Shown piece by piece: positions 42,209 to 54,326 of a stretch of DNA of 64,000 nt. The notes beneath the pieces are model-generated. The model worked only from the letters and a program-made list of their open reading frames with translations. It was not told where the DNA came from and ran no database searches. Position 1 is the stretch's first letter; every line of letters starts with the position of its first letter. The stretch covers positions 124,001 through 188,000 of the forward strand of contig NZ_CP101806.1 of NCBI RefSeq assembly GCF_024498215.1, given 5' to 3'. A program made the translations under genes and the position numbers. The stretch is from Mycoplasmopsis caviae. GTDB taxonomy: Bacteria > Bacillota_I > Bacilli_A > Mycoplasmatales > Metamycoplasmataceae.

Positions 42209-42652
42209 ATGAAAATAATTAGCGATAACAAGCGGGGTATACACAATTACAAAGTAATTGATAAATATGAAGCAGGAATTTCTCTATTAGGTTGAGAAGT
42301 AAAAAGTGCCCGTGCCAGCACAGTTAATTTACTTAATTCATATTGCTTTTTTAGAAAAGGCGAGATTTTTTTGTGCAATGCTCAATTTAAACAATATATG
42401 TTGCTTAAATGTGATGAGACCAGAGATCGCAAATTATTAATGCATAAGAGTCAAATTATTAGACTTCAATCTAAATTACATAAGCTAGGTCGTGCAACAA
42501 TTATTCCAAGTAAGATTTATTTTGATAATCGCTCTTGTATTAAGGTTGAAATAGCTCTAGTTATTGGCTTAAATAAAGCTGACAAACGCGAAGAAATAAA
42601 ACGAAGAGACAATGAACGATATATAAAGAAAGTTTTAAAAAATATATATTAA
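42209..42652 (+). CDS. smpB: tmRNA-binding protein SmpB (copy 1, intact)
   Basis: A 147-residue trans-translation factor: NKRGIHNYKVIDKYEAGISL (Glu-Ala-Gly-Ile core), GWEVKSARAS, a C-terminal KADKREEIKRRDNER tail. It partners tmRNA to rescue stalled ribosomes. The tmRNA gene is not in the window. Only this copy is in frame; the duplicate at 44905-45348 is broken. Confidence 0.94.
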
Positions 42653-42653
42653 A

Positions 42654-42684
42654 AATGATGCATCCCTTCGTTGCATCATTTAAT
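42654..42684. terminator. Bidirectional terminator between smpB and the lacI-like gene
   Basis: AATGATGCA / TGCATCATT stem with a nine-base loop between convergent genes; A/T-runs on both sides. Confidence 0.8.
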
Positions 42685-42687
42685 TTT

Positions 42688-43644
42688 CTAGTTATCGAAA
42701 AGAATTTTAGGTTTAAATACTTTGCTTTCAATAGTGTTGTCTATTTCACTGTTGAAAAGAATTTTTTCAATTTCTAGTCCAACCGCTGGATAGTCAATAA
42801 ATATTTTGGCTTTATATTTGTGTTGGTAATCATAAATTGAAACTCAGCCAATATCTGTTAGTCTTAGGTTTCTATCACCTGATGAAATTAGGCTAATGAA
42901 AACTTCATGTGTAGAACAAACAACGTTTACTAAATTATTGTTTCTTAAATAATTTAGTAATGTTTGAACTTCCTTGTTGTTTTTATTCATTAGTGGATAA
43001 ATTTCATATTCAACATTACTTCTTTTACATGAAAGTTCAAAACCGATTCTTCTTTGTTTTTTTTGTTCTTCTGTGAGTTTAACATCTTCAACAAAAACAA
43101 TCTTTTCACCTTTATCAATGTAACTAATAAATCTTGTTGTTAAGTGGTGGAATGAGTTTTCTTCATCAATTTTGATTCAGTTTAAACCCTCAACTTCCTT
43201 GCCATAAATTAAAATATTAGATTCAAAAATTGTATTTTTAATGAAATTAGTTATAACATTTTGATGATCTTCTGGTAAGAAGAAAACAATTGACATTGGT
43301 TTTCATGATGAAACGTATTTAATTGTTTCAATATATTCATCTGGGTTAGTTGAAGAGTGTGTAATAACAACTTTCTTACCTTTTGATTTAGCTCCTTGTT
43401 CAATTCCATTCATTATTTGAGTATATGAATTTTCATATCACTCAGGCACAATAATGAAGATAGATGAGTCGCGACCACGAATGGTTCTAGCTCCATGATT
43501 AGGATAATAATCGTTCTCCTTAATTATATTTGCGATAATTTTCTTTGTTTCTTTACTTACATAACCACCACGATAGTAACGGCTTACTGTACTAATTGAA
43601 ACCCCTGCTTCTTTTGCAATATTTTTGTATGAGAAATTCTTCAT
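42688..43644 (-). CDS. LacI-family transcriptional regulator (copy 1, intact)
   Basis: A 318-residue regulator with several TGA codons. The N-terminal HTH YKNIAKEAGVSISTVSRYYRGGYVSKET is the LacI DNA-binding helix pair and is followed by a hinge and a periplasmic-binding-protein-like sugar domain. TATAAT on the minus strand is six bases from the start, so the message may be leaderless. No sugar operon is adjacent, so its ligand cannot be guessed. The duplicate copy is frameshifted. Confidence 0.88.
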
Positions 43645-43650
43645 ACACTA

Positions 43651-43656
43651 ATTATA
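43651..43656 (-). promoter_or_regulatory. -10 box of the lacI-like gene
   Basis: TATAAT on the minus strand six bases before the start codon. A GTGGAAATTTCCAC palindrome (43672-43685) lies just upstream and may be an autoregulatory operator. Confidence 0.5.
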
Positions 43657-43671
43657 TATAAAAAAATAAAA

Positions 43672-43685
43672 TGTGGAAATTTCCA
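43672..43685. promoter_or_regulatory. Palindromic operator candidate GTGGAAATTTCCAC
   Basis: A perfect 14-base palindrome about 28 bases upstream of the lacI-like start codon, near the -35 position. LacI-family proteins bind palindromes with a central pair, so autoregulation is plausible. Repeated in copy 2 near 46367-46380. Confidence 0.45.
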
Positions 43686-43803
43686 CAATAAAATTTATTT
43701 TAGCGACACTCTTATTCTACTTATCTGGTTATTTAATAGCGTAAAAAGTCAAAAATGTGAACCCAAATTTTATCTCGTTCCTTTGTATAAAAAAGTTTTT
43801 TGA

Positions 43804-43809
43804 TATAAT
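43804..43809 (+). promoter_or_regulatory. -10 box of ffs
   Basis: TATAAT just upstream of the SRP RNA gene. Confidence 0.5.
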
Positions 43810-43813
43810 TGAA

Positions 43814-43897
43814 AAGTCAGTAGAACAATAACCTTGTAACCTGGTCAGGTCAGAGATGAAGCAGCCATATCGAGTAGTGTTGTGTCTATTGACTTTT
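43814..43897 (+). ncRNA. ffs: Signal recognition particle 4.5S RNA (copy 1)
   Basis: The conserved apical part ACCTGGTCAGGTCAGAGATG plus GAAGCAGCCAT is the bacterial SRP RNA domain that binds Ffh. The ends AAAGTCA...TAGA and TCTATTGACTTT pair to form a closing stem. Length about 80 bases, the short mollicute form. Confidence 0.88.
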
Positions 43898-44046
43898 ATT
43901 TGCTTTGATACTTAAAAAATCAAAGCAAATTACCAAATCAAAAAGCCTAATTAATTATTTTGCAGACTCATGCTTTTTGAAATTTTATAAAAAATAAAAA
44001 ATTCTTTACATTTTAAAAAATGTGTTAAAATAATTAATGCAAAAAT

Positions 44047-44108
44047 GCGAATGTAATTTAATGGTAAAATGCCAGCTTGCCATGCTGATAATGGGGGTTC
44101 GATTCCTC
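44047..44108 (+). pseudogene. Truncated tRNA-Gly (GCC)
   Basis: Matches the intact tRNA at 46737-46810 from its 5' end to the T-arm, then stops at the IS relic, so the 3' acceptor strand and CCA are lost. Confidence 0.88.
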
Positions 44109-44415
44109 CCGAGTTTCGGAGTTAGACACACTAAAAGGCTCAATTTTTGGCAAAAAGCACAAAAAACATTAATTTTTAGGCATTTTTTAAGCTTTTCTCA
44201 AAAACGTGTTATATGCATTTAATTACACTTTTTCCCTTATTATTGACAGAAAAGAATTAATTACATTTAACTATTTTGTGGTATTATTTAATTTATCGGC
44301 ACATTTTAACCTTAAAATTGTAAAAGTGTTATTAAAATTATTGCCAAAATTTTACCAATATGCCTATTTTATAGGCAAATTGTTCATTTTTTAATTTTTA
44401 ACTCCGAAAGTCGGG
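44109..44415. mobile_element. 307-bp transposase-less IS1634-like relic (MITE-like)
   Basis: It starts CCGAGTTTCGGAGTTAG and ends AACTCCGAAAGTCGGG, the inverted ends of the IS at 10374-12310. Its last ~90 bases closely match the region outside that element's transposase stop, including the CCTATTTTATAGG palindrome (44357-44385). No transposase frame remains. It is bracketed by the 2.4-kb direct duplication. Confidence 0.8.
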
Positions 44416-44544
44416 ATAAAAATTGAAGAAAAAACCAAAAAGTGCATTTTTGCTCAAAAAAGCCAAAAAATTAATTTTTTATTTTTGCAATTAAATAAAA
44501 TGTGCTAATATTAGATTAGAAAGAAAATAAATTAAGGAGATTTT

Positions 44545-44859
44545 ATGTTAAAAGAAATTAACCAAACAGAATACAAGGAAAACATTGAAGGCAAGGAAAA
44601 AGGTTTATATTTATTAGTTTTTCATGCACTATGATGTCCACCATGTAAAATGTTTAAAACATCACTTGAAGAACTAAACAAAATGGATGGAATTCCTGTT
44701 TATCGAATAGATGTTGATCAAAATACTCAATTCACACATGAAATGGGTGTAAGTTCAATGCCAACTTGATTTATTATTAAGAATTCAAAAGTAATGGAAA
44801 AAGTTACTGGTTATATTCCTTATGAGCAACTTAAAGCAAAAGTTATGGAATACAAATAA
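44545..44859 (+). CDS. trxA: Thioredoxin (copy 2)
   Basis: Intact and apparently identical to 41849-42163, including WCPPC and the AAGGAG site. The only protein gene of this duplicate that remains in frame. Confidence 0.9.
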
Positions 44860-44904
44860 ATAATTAAATAGGCAATGCCTATTTTTTATTTTATAATTGA
44901 AACC

Positions 44905-45348
44905 ATGAAAATAATTAGCGATAACAAGCGGGGTATACACAATTACAAAGTAATTGATAAATATGAAGCAGGAATTTCTCTATTAGGTTGAGAAGTAAAA
45001 AGTGCCCGTGCCAGCACAGTTAATTTACTTAATTCATATTGCTTTTTTAGAAAAGGCGAGATTTTTTGTGCAATGCTCAATTTAAACAATATATGTTGCT
45101 TAAATGTGATGAGACCAGAGATCGCAAATTATTAATGCATAAGAGTCAAATTATTAGACTTCAATCTAAATTACATAAGTTTAGGTCGTGCAACAATTAT
45201 TCCAAGTAAGATTTATTTTGATAATCGCTCTTGTATTAAGGTTGAAATAAACTCTAGTTATTGGCTTAAATAAAGTCGACAAACGCGAAGAAATAAAACG
45301 AAGAGACAATGAACGATATATAAAGAAAGTTTTAAAAATATATATTAA
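44905..45348 (+). pseudogene. smpB copy 2, frameshifted
   Basis: Identical to smpB up to about 45066, where one T is missing from a seven-T run (GAGATTTTTTG). Further small changes follow (CATAAGTT for CATAAGC, GAAATAAAC for GAAATAGC, AAAGTC for AAAGCT, a lost A near 45338). Either decay of a redundant copy or sequencing error. Confidence 0.85.
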
Positions 45349-45383
45349 AAATGATGCATCCCTTCGTTGCATCATTTAATTTT

Positions 45384-46339
45384 CTAGTTATCGAAAAGAA
45401 TTTTAGGTTTAAATACTTTGCTTTCAATAGTGTTGTCTATTTCACTGTTGAAAAGAATTTTTCAATTTCTAGTCCAACCGCTGGATAGTCAATAAATATT
45501 TTGGCTTTATATTTGTGTTGGTAATCATAAATTGAAACTCAGCCAATATCTGTTAGTCTTAGGTTTCTATCACCTGATGAAATTAGGCTAATGAAAACTT
45601 CATGTGTAGAACAAACAACGTTTACTAAATTATTGTTTCTTAAATAATTTAGTAATGTTTGAACTTCCTTGTTGTTTTTATTCATTAGTGGATAAATTTC
45701 ATATTCAACATTACTTCTTTTACATGAAAGTTCAAAACCGATTCTTCTTTGTTTTTTTGTTCTTCTGTGAGTTTAACATCTTCAACAAAAACAATCTTTT
45801 CACCTTTATCAATGTAACTAATAAATCTTGTTGTTAAGTGGTGGAATGAGTTTTCTTCATCAATTTTGATTCAGTTTAAACCCTCAACTTCCTTGCCATA
45901 AATTAAAATATTAGATTCAAAAATTGTATTTTTAATGAAATTAGTTATAACATTTTGATGATCTTCTGGTAAGAAGAAAACAATTGACATTGGTTTTCAT
46001 GATGAAACGTATTTAATTGTTTCAATATATTCATCTGGGTTAGTTGAAGAGTGTGTAATAACAACTTTCTTACCTTTTGATTTAGGCTCCTTGTTCAATT
46101 CCATTCATTATTTGAGTATATGAATTTTCATATCACTCAGGCACAATAATGAAGATAGATGAGTCGCGACCACGAATGGTTCTAGCTCCATGATTAGGAT
46201 AATAATCGTTCTCCTTAATTATATTTGCGATAATTTTCTTTGTTTCTTTACTTACATAACCACCACGATAGTAACGGCTTACTGTACTAATTGAAACCCC
46301 TGCTTCTTTTGCAATATTTTTGTATGAGAAATTCTTCAT
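45384..46339 (-). pseudogene. lacI-like regulator copy 2, frameshifted
   Basis: Same as 42688-43644, with at least three frame-breaking differences: an extra G near 46086 (TTTAGGCTCC), one T fewer in the run near 45755, and one T fewer near 45460. The HTH end is intact. Confidence 0.85.
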
Positions 46340-46505
46340 ACACTAATTATATATAAAAAATAAAATGTGGAAATTTCCACAATAAAATTTATTTTAGCGA
46401 CACTCTTATTCTACTTATCTGGTTATTTAATAGCGTAAAAAGTCAAAAATGTGAACCCAAATTTTATCTCGTTCCTTTGTATAAAAAGTTTTTTGATATA
46501 ATTGA

Positions 46506-46592
46506 AAAGTCAGTAGAACAATAACCTTGTAACCTGGTCAGGTCAGAGATGAAGCGACCATATCGAGTAGTGTTGTGTCTATTGACTTTTAT
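46506..46592 (+). ncRNA. ffs: SRP 4.5S RNA, copy 2 with altered core
   Basis: As copy 1, except that the highly conserved GAAGCAGCC reads GAAGCGACC. This change falls in the Ffh-binding internal loop, so the copy may be non-functional or reflect a base-calling error. Confidence 0.7.
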
Positions 46593-46736
46593 TTGCTTTG
46601 ATACTTAAAAAATCAAAGCAAATTACCAAATCAAAAAGCCTAATTAATTATTTTGCAGACTCATGCTTTTTGAAATTTTATAAAAATAAAAATTCTTTAC
46701 ATTTTAAAAATGTGTTAAAATAATTAATGCAAAAAT

Positions 46737-46810
46737 GCGAATGTAATTTAATGGTAAAATGCCAGCTTGCCATGCTGATAATGGGGGTTCGATTCCCCTC
46801 GTTCGCTCCA
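46737..46810 (+). tRNA. trnG: tRNA-Gly (anticodon GCC), complete
   Basis: Acceptor GCGAATG pairs with CGTTCGC (a G-T pair inside), anticodon loop TTGCCAT, T-loop GGTTCGATTCC and encoded CCA. It is the only complete copy of the pair. Confidence 0.93.
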
Positions 46811-46831
46811 TATGCTCCTTAAAAGCACTAA

Positions 46832-46853
46832 TCTGCATTATGCAGGTTTTTTA
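46832..46853 (+). terminator. Terminator of tRNA-Gly
   Basis: CTGCATTATGCAG palindrome followed by TTTTTT. Confidence 0.7.
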
Positions 46854-46865
46854 TTCTTGTTTTTT

Positions 46866-46897
46866 AAAAAATACCACCTTTCACAGTGGTATTTTTT
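46866..46897. terminator. Terminator of gyrB
   Basis: AAAAATACCAC / GTGGTATTTTT stem; serves gyrB on the minus strand and could also stop rightward transcription. Confidence 0.8.
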
Positions 46898-46905
46898 GGC
46901 TTGTA

Positions 46906-49183
<2,278 letters not shown>

Positions 49184-50659
49184 ATGAAAAAAAATCACGA
49201 GAATGAAGAAAAAGAATCCGCTTCATTAAATCAGGATCTCGGTCCAAATGCTGAACAAATGCAGGCAGAAAAAGATAAAGAAATTCTTAATGAAGTTAAT
49301 GCTTATGAAAGAGATGTACTTTTAAATAACACTCAAATTGAAAACAAACATGTCGAAGAACACCATGAAATAAACTCAATCCATTTAGATGATGTTGTTA
49401 ATAAAAAAAATACTCAATATAAATACACAAAAATGTCAAACTTTGTATTGAAGTTATCTCGCTTTTATGCACCTATGCCCCTTTGAAAACTAGGTTTAAT
49501 TACCGCAGCACTAGCAGTTTTTTTTGGTGTTATTGGTATTTTCTTTGTTAAAAATCCAGGGATTTATAACTTTGGTTTAGCTGCCTTTGGTCAAGCTATT
49601 TCAAGACTTACTAATGTTCTATTAAGAGGAAACCCTAATGTTACACCTGCAATCTATAATGTTATAGACCATGCTCTCTTCTGAATTCTTTATTTAGTTT
49701 TAAGTATTCCAATTTTTATTTTTGGATGAAAAAAAGTTGGTAAGGTCTTTACAATACTTACTTTAGAATTTCTTGTTGTAAGCAGTCTTGTATCATTTGC
49801 TCTTGGTCAAATTCCAGGAATAAGTAATGCTTATATTATTGGTAACTTTTCTCATGAAGATATTCCAAATGAATTAAGAGAGGCAATTCAAAAAAAATAT
49901 TGAGCTAGCAAAGGGCAACTTTGGTCACTAATACCACTTCAATGAAAAGATGGTGGCAACATAGTTGCACAAGTAATCTTTTCAATTGCTTATGGATGAA
50001 TGCTTGCTTTCTTCTTCGCTATTATTGCTATAATGGGTGGTAGTGCAGGTGTTACAGGAATTATCGGCGAATATATGGCTGTTGTTAAACAAAAGAACTT
50101 TGGAACAATCAATGGTTATATAAACCTAGTTATCATTATTGTTTCAGTTATAATAGGTACTTATTTACCTGGAAGTCTATTACTCCAAGATTTAGCTAAA
50201 TTTGAAAATGAAAACATAGTTCTATATGAAAAATTAATTAAGAGTGACCCATCTATTGAAATTGCTTATAATTCACTTAAATCATTGGCTTGAAAACCTC
50301 CTCTTTATTTCTCTCCTAACTTTATTTCTACTTTTGTATGTAACGTTATTTTTGTCATCTATCTTAATAAACTATTTCCACGTTATAAAATTGTTCAAGT
50401 TAAAATCTACTCACCTCATATGAGTGCAATTAGAGAAGCAATCATCACAGATAGAAAAACAGTTAATAGTTTTACTATTACCAAAGGTGTTGGTGGTTAT
50501 TCAGGAAACAATACAAAAGTTCTTTCATCAATCACACTTTATAATCAAGTTCCTCGGCTTATTAAAAAAGTTAGATCAGTTGATCAAAATTCACTTATTA
50601 CAATTAGTAATGTGGCCAGTGTTGATGGCAAAATCTACTTGCCAGAAGCCAAATTTTAA
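49184..50659 (+). CDS. YitT/DUF2179-like membrane protein
   Basis: A 491-residue protein with TGA codons: an acidic ~85-residue cytoplasmic start, five to six membrane helices, and a C-terminal soluble domain (KGVGGYSGNNTKVLSSITLY ... KKVRSVDQNSLITISNV) that matches the DUF2179 domain of YitT proteins (G.YTG...VL...V.R.E...L....DP.AF.TI). Strong AAGGAG site. YitT-family function is not settled. Confidence 0.78.
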
Positions 50660-50661
50660 AA

Positions 50662-50684
50662 TTACAGCATATGCTGTTTTTTTA
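50662..50684 (+). terminator. Terminator after the YitT-like gene
   Basis: ACAGCATATGCTGT palindrome followed by seven Ts. Confidence 0.75.
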
Positions 50685-50725
50685 TTAAACTTGTTAGTGT
50701 TTAATTTAATATAATAATTAATACT

Positions 50726-51616
50726 ATGAAATTAAACTATATAGAATACAACGGTGATAAAGTTCCTCTTTATGTTGAAGATAATAAAAGCGATGTTACT
50801 TTTTTGTTTCTTCATGGACTAAATTCTAATTGAAAATATATGCAACCACTTCTTGAATATCAACACAACTATAATATAGTAGCAGTTAATTTTCCTGGTA
50901 GTAAGTTTTTCAAAGAAGTTAAACCTGAGGAAATTACACTTGAGTGATGAATTGAAATAACCAAAGAAATCTTGACACGTATTAAAACTAAAAATGTAAT
51001 TGTGGTTGCTCACTCAATGTCAGGTGGTGTTGCAAGTACACTAGCAGACGATCCAAAAGTTAAGAAAATAATTATGATGTCAACTATTAATCCATATATG
51101 AAAGAGTCTTCTTCATATTCAGTGCTTCAATCAGTTATTGATCCACAAAGTAAATGAAGTTCATTCATTGGTAAACTTTTCTCAAAAATGGCAGCCAAAT
51201 TTAAGAAAACTGAAAAGCTTATTGAATCATTTACACGTAAAGGATCATGATTCAATCTGCTTGATAAGTATGTTTTAAATGCTGATTACATGATTAAATT
51301 AGACCAACAGTACAAGGAAAATTGCGATAAGATGATTTTTTTAGTTGGCGAGAAAGATAAGATAATTGGTACTAAATATTTTAATGATTATGCAATAAGT
51401 CTTGAGGTTCCATTTTTGATTATGGGTATGGGTCATTCGCCAATTAAGGACGAACCACGAAGAATAGCTAAGTATTTTAATAGTTTAGAGCCATGTAAAA
51501 AAAGACATTTTTGACAAAAATTTATGGATATTAAAATGAATAAATTTTTGGAATTTGATGATGAGAAAACTAAGGAAGAGGAAATTCTTCTTGAACTTGA
51601 AGAAAACGTTGGTTAA
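50726..51616 (+). CDS. Alpha/beta hydrolase (lipase/esterase-like)
   Basis: A 296-residue protein with TGA codons. FLFLHGLNSN is the oxyanion strand, AHSMSGG the nucleophile elbow (Ser in HSMSG; Gly is replaced by Ala before the His), VGEKDKIIG supplies the acid and GMGHSPI the histidine. Substrate unknown; mycoplasma relatives are annotated as lipases or esterases. TATAAT at 50710-50715, ten bases before the ATG. The next gene starts 17 bases later, so they may be co-transcribed. Confidence 0.82.
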
Positions 51617-51632
51617 TAATTAGGAGAATATT

Positions 51633-52598
51633 ATGGAATACAATCAATTTGAAATGGAATTAAGGAATGCACTAACCACAGGCAATGGAACTAAACTCTT
51701 ATACAAAATAATTGATGCACCTTTTAGATTTTTTTCACCTTTGCAACCTTTTAATTTTAAAGTCAAACTAGAGCAGTCATTTTTAAGAAACCAAGAAAAC
51801 ACTTATGTAAAATACATTAAATTTTGCGCTGAATATTTAATTAGTCAGTATGGTTTTTCATTAGAAAAGAGTAACTTTAAATATACCTTGGAGCAAAAAG
51901 AAGGTCAAGAATTTCCAGAAGATATTAAGGTTAATGCCACAATGATATTTAAGCAAAGATTAAGCGACCGTGAAGAAGGAAATGAAGATATTTGCGTGGT
52001 TTATTTGAAGAAAAGAGACTTCTATGGAGCAAAAGAAGTATCAAAAATTCATGATAATATTATTAAGCAACTTTCAGTAATTAGACTTATTTATCCTAAT
52101 AATAAAATTAAAGGAATCTTGTGATTTTTAGATAATGACTATAATAAAAACATTAACTTTTTTAATGAGTGTTATGATAAAGAAAACACATTTGGCTCAC
52201 CTGGATTTAGAGCATATTATGGTGCAGAATTTTTTAAACTTTTCGACAAAGAAGAAGACTGATTAAATATTGAGTCTCATATTAGAAAATTTAAAAGTAA
52301 CAACTATGATTATTTTTTAAAGATGCCTAACTTAGATCAAGATGAAGACGTTTTGAATGCAATGATTAATTTGAATGAACGTTCTTGACAAAAATTAATT
52401 TCGCCTGAAGAAGTTTACAAAGATATAAGGCAATATATCTTTGATGAAAGAAATGAAAATTCAAACTTATTTAAGGCTCTTAAATTAAGAGAAATTAAGC
52501 AAACATCAATTGATGATGATGAAGAAAAGCGAAGAATTATCGAACTACAAAATTCGACAACTGATGTGAACCCCAAAACTTGTACAAAAAAATTATAA
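51633..52598 (+). CDS. HpyAIV-type restriction endonuclease homologue, 3' end replaced by an IS
   Basis: A 321-residue frame, AGGAG site. N-terminal PFRFFSPLQPFNFKVKLEQSF and middle ILWFLDNDYNKNINFF, AYYGAEFF and SWQKLI follow the layout I recall for HpyAIV-family type II enzymes in mycoplasmas. The family's E-x-K nuclease block (..EQK.RD.HD..) seems replaced by YLKKRDFYGAK, so activity is doubtful. The last ~11 codons (VNPKTCTKKL) lie inside the IS3-like end at 52566, so the native C-terminus was probably lost. No cognate methylase is adjacent. Confidence 0.45.
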
Positions 52599-52615
52599 AA
52601 TATTTGATTATTTTT

Positions 52616-52711
52616 ATCAAGCGGAATCCGCTTGATTTTATTTATTTCGCATTTTTGATCAAAAATGCGAAAAAGAATCATTAATATTATTTTCTTGGGT
52701 TGGCTTCTAGC
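52616..52711. repeat. Three consecutive perfect hairpins inside the IS
   Basis: TCAAGCGGA / TCCGCTTGA; then a 28-base perfect palindrome (52648-52675, half TTTCGCATTTTTGA); then GGTTGGCT TCT AGCCAACC. They sit between the IS left end and the transposase stop. Confidence 0.75.
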
Positions 52712-52877
52712 CAACCAATTATTTTTTATTTAGTTTTTAAAATTAATTTTATTAATTATTTTTGTGGAAATGCGTTTTTCCAATTTATATAAAATTAATT
52801 TCTCAATTTGTTACATTGTTTGTGTTGCGAATTTATTTAAAAGATATGATTTAATCATAATTAATTTTCTTGACAAT

Positions 52878-54287
52878 CTAGTTCATTTCTTTATATTGAT
52901 CCATATTACATCTCTTCCAATATTCAGCGGGTGACATTTTTAATCTCAGAATTATTCTTTCATTATTGTAATAATCTATGTACTCATTAATTTTTTGTTC
53001 TAACTCATCAATCGATTTATATTCTTTTCCATAATATATTTCATTCTTTAATTGTGCAAAGAATGTTTCCATAATTGAATTGTCAAGACAATTGCCTTTT
53101 CGAGACATACTTTGGATAATACCTCTATCTTTTAGTTTTTTCTGATATTGTGGCATTTGATATGGTCATCCTTGATCTGAATGAAATATCAATCCTTCAA
53201 GGTTATCGAATTTTGCTAACGCCTCGTCCAACATATCTTCAACCATTTTGAAATTTGGACTTTTTGATAATTTTCTAACAATAATATAACCTGTATGCAT
53301 ATCGCGAATTGGTGAGAGATATGTTTTTTGTCTTTCACTTTAAATTCGGTAACATCTGTTGTTCATTTTTGATTTGGCTTTGAAGTTTTAAAATTTTGAC
53401 CTAATTTGCCTGTTTTATAGCCTTTTTCTTCTTTCTCTTCTAATAAATGATTAGGTATTTTCTTATTAAGTTCACCCTTAAATGATTTGTATTTTTCTCT
53501 TGGTTGAATTCCTTTTAATCCAAGTTCATTCATAATTCTTTTAACCTTTTTATAGTTAATTTTTAACCTTTTTGTAGTTCAATAGTGATTCTTCTATACC
53601 CATATCTTCCTTTGTGTTTTTCGTAGATAGATATTATTTCTTGTTTAATTTCACTATCAACTTCTGTTTTATTTACTCTTTTCAGATAGTAATAATATGT
53701 TGAACTAGAAGTTCAAAAATAAGAAATCAACTCACTTAATTTATAAATATGCCTTAGCTGATTTACGATTTCAAATCTGTATTTATTGATTTCTTTTTGC
53801 TTTCACCTTTTCAGCTAAGGCTATCGATTTTTTAAAATATCATTTTCCATTCAAAGAATTCTAATTTGTTCTTCATAGATTTTGCATCTTTGTTCTGAAT
53901 CAATATTCTTGTATTTTTCATTATTAGTTAATAATTCTCTTCTAAGTATTTTTTAATTCTTGACTTTTTCATAAGTCCATTATATCCTAATTCTTGGTAT
54001 TTCATTACCCAAGATCTAATTGCACAATAACTAATTTTTTCTTGTATTGATATATCTTGTATTGTTTCACCATTAAGAACTCTCAAAACTATGAGATGCT
54101 TAAATTCAGGTGATTTATGAGTGGAATTTTTCTTGGTTCGAAACTTGTTTTACCAAACGCGTTGTATTTTTCGATAACATTAGTAACTGTACTTTCTGAT
54201 AACCCAAACTTCAATGATATTTGACTTTTTATCATTCCTTTTTATAAAAATTAACAATTTTTTCTTAATACTTTTATCTAATTTCAT
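52878..54287 (-). pseudogene. IS3-type transposase (orfA-orfB) with several frameshifts
   Basis: The last 92 codons (QYQKKLKDRGIIQSMSRKGNCLDNSIMETFF...) are the end of the IS150/IS3 integrase core, including the catalytic Glu after DNS. Upstream, KPNQKWTTDVTEFKVKD and DQGWPYQMP give the DDE aspartates, but one A is missing near 53324-53329. Another break lies near 53560-53570 (RRITIELQK to INYKKVKRIMNELGL), and the HTH start (MKLDKSIKKK) also shifts. No functional transposase can be made. Confidence 0.8.
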
Positions 54288-54293
54288 ATAAAA

Positions 54294-54326
54294 ACCCCTA
54301 AAGTTCTTTTGTACAACTTTAGGGGT
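54294..54326. repeat. Hairpin at the IS right end
   Basis: ACCCCTAAAGTT / AACTTTAGGGGT, perfect 12-bp arms, loop CTTTTGTAC. It overlaps the terminal inverted repeat. Confidence 0.75.

Larger units (their letters stand above)
41717..44108. repeat. 2.4-kb direct duplication, left copy
   Basis: Nearly identical to 44416-46800 (trxA, smpB, lacI-like, ffs, tRNA-Gly). This copy has intact protein genes, but its tRNA-Gly is cut at the 3' end where the IS relic begins. Confidence 0.9.
44416..46800. repeat. 2.4-kb direct duplication, right copy
   Basis: Same order as 41717-44108 with a few dozen differences, mostly single-base insertions or deletions in homopolymers. It runs on into the complete tRNA-Gly. 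Confidence 0.9.

Noticed and set aside
44037-44394. Short plus-strand frames over the truncated tRNA-Gly and the IS relic
   Set aside because: They start inside or beside the tRNA, have no ribosome site and encode low-complexity sequence.
53404-53430. TTTTATAG core within the IS3-like transposase
   Set aside because: On the coding strand it is ordinary codons (KGYKTGKL) of the transposase, so it is not counted as an intergenic element. Copies inside holB (39117) and the surface gene (32230) were excluded for the same reason.
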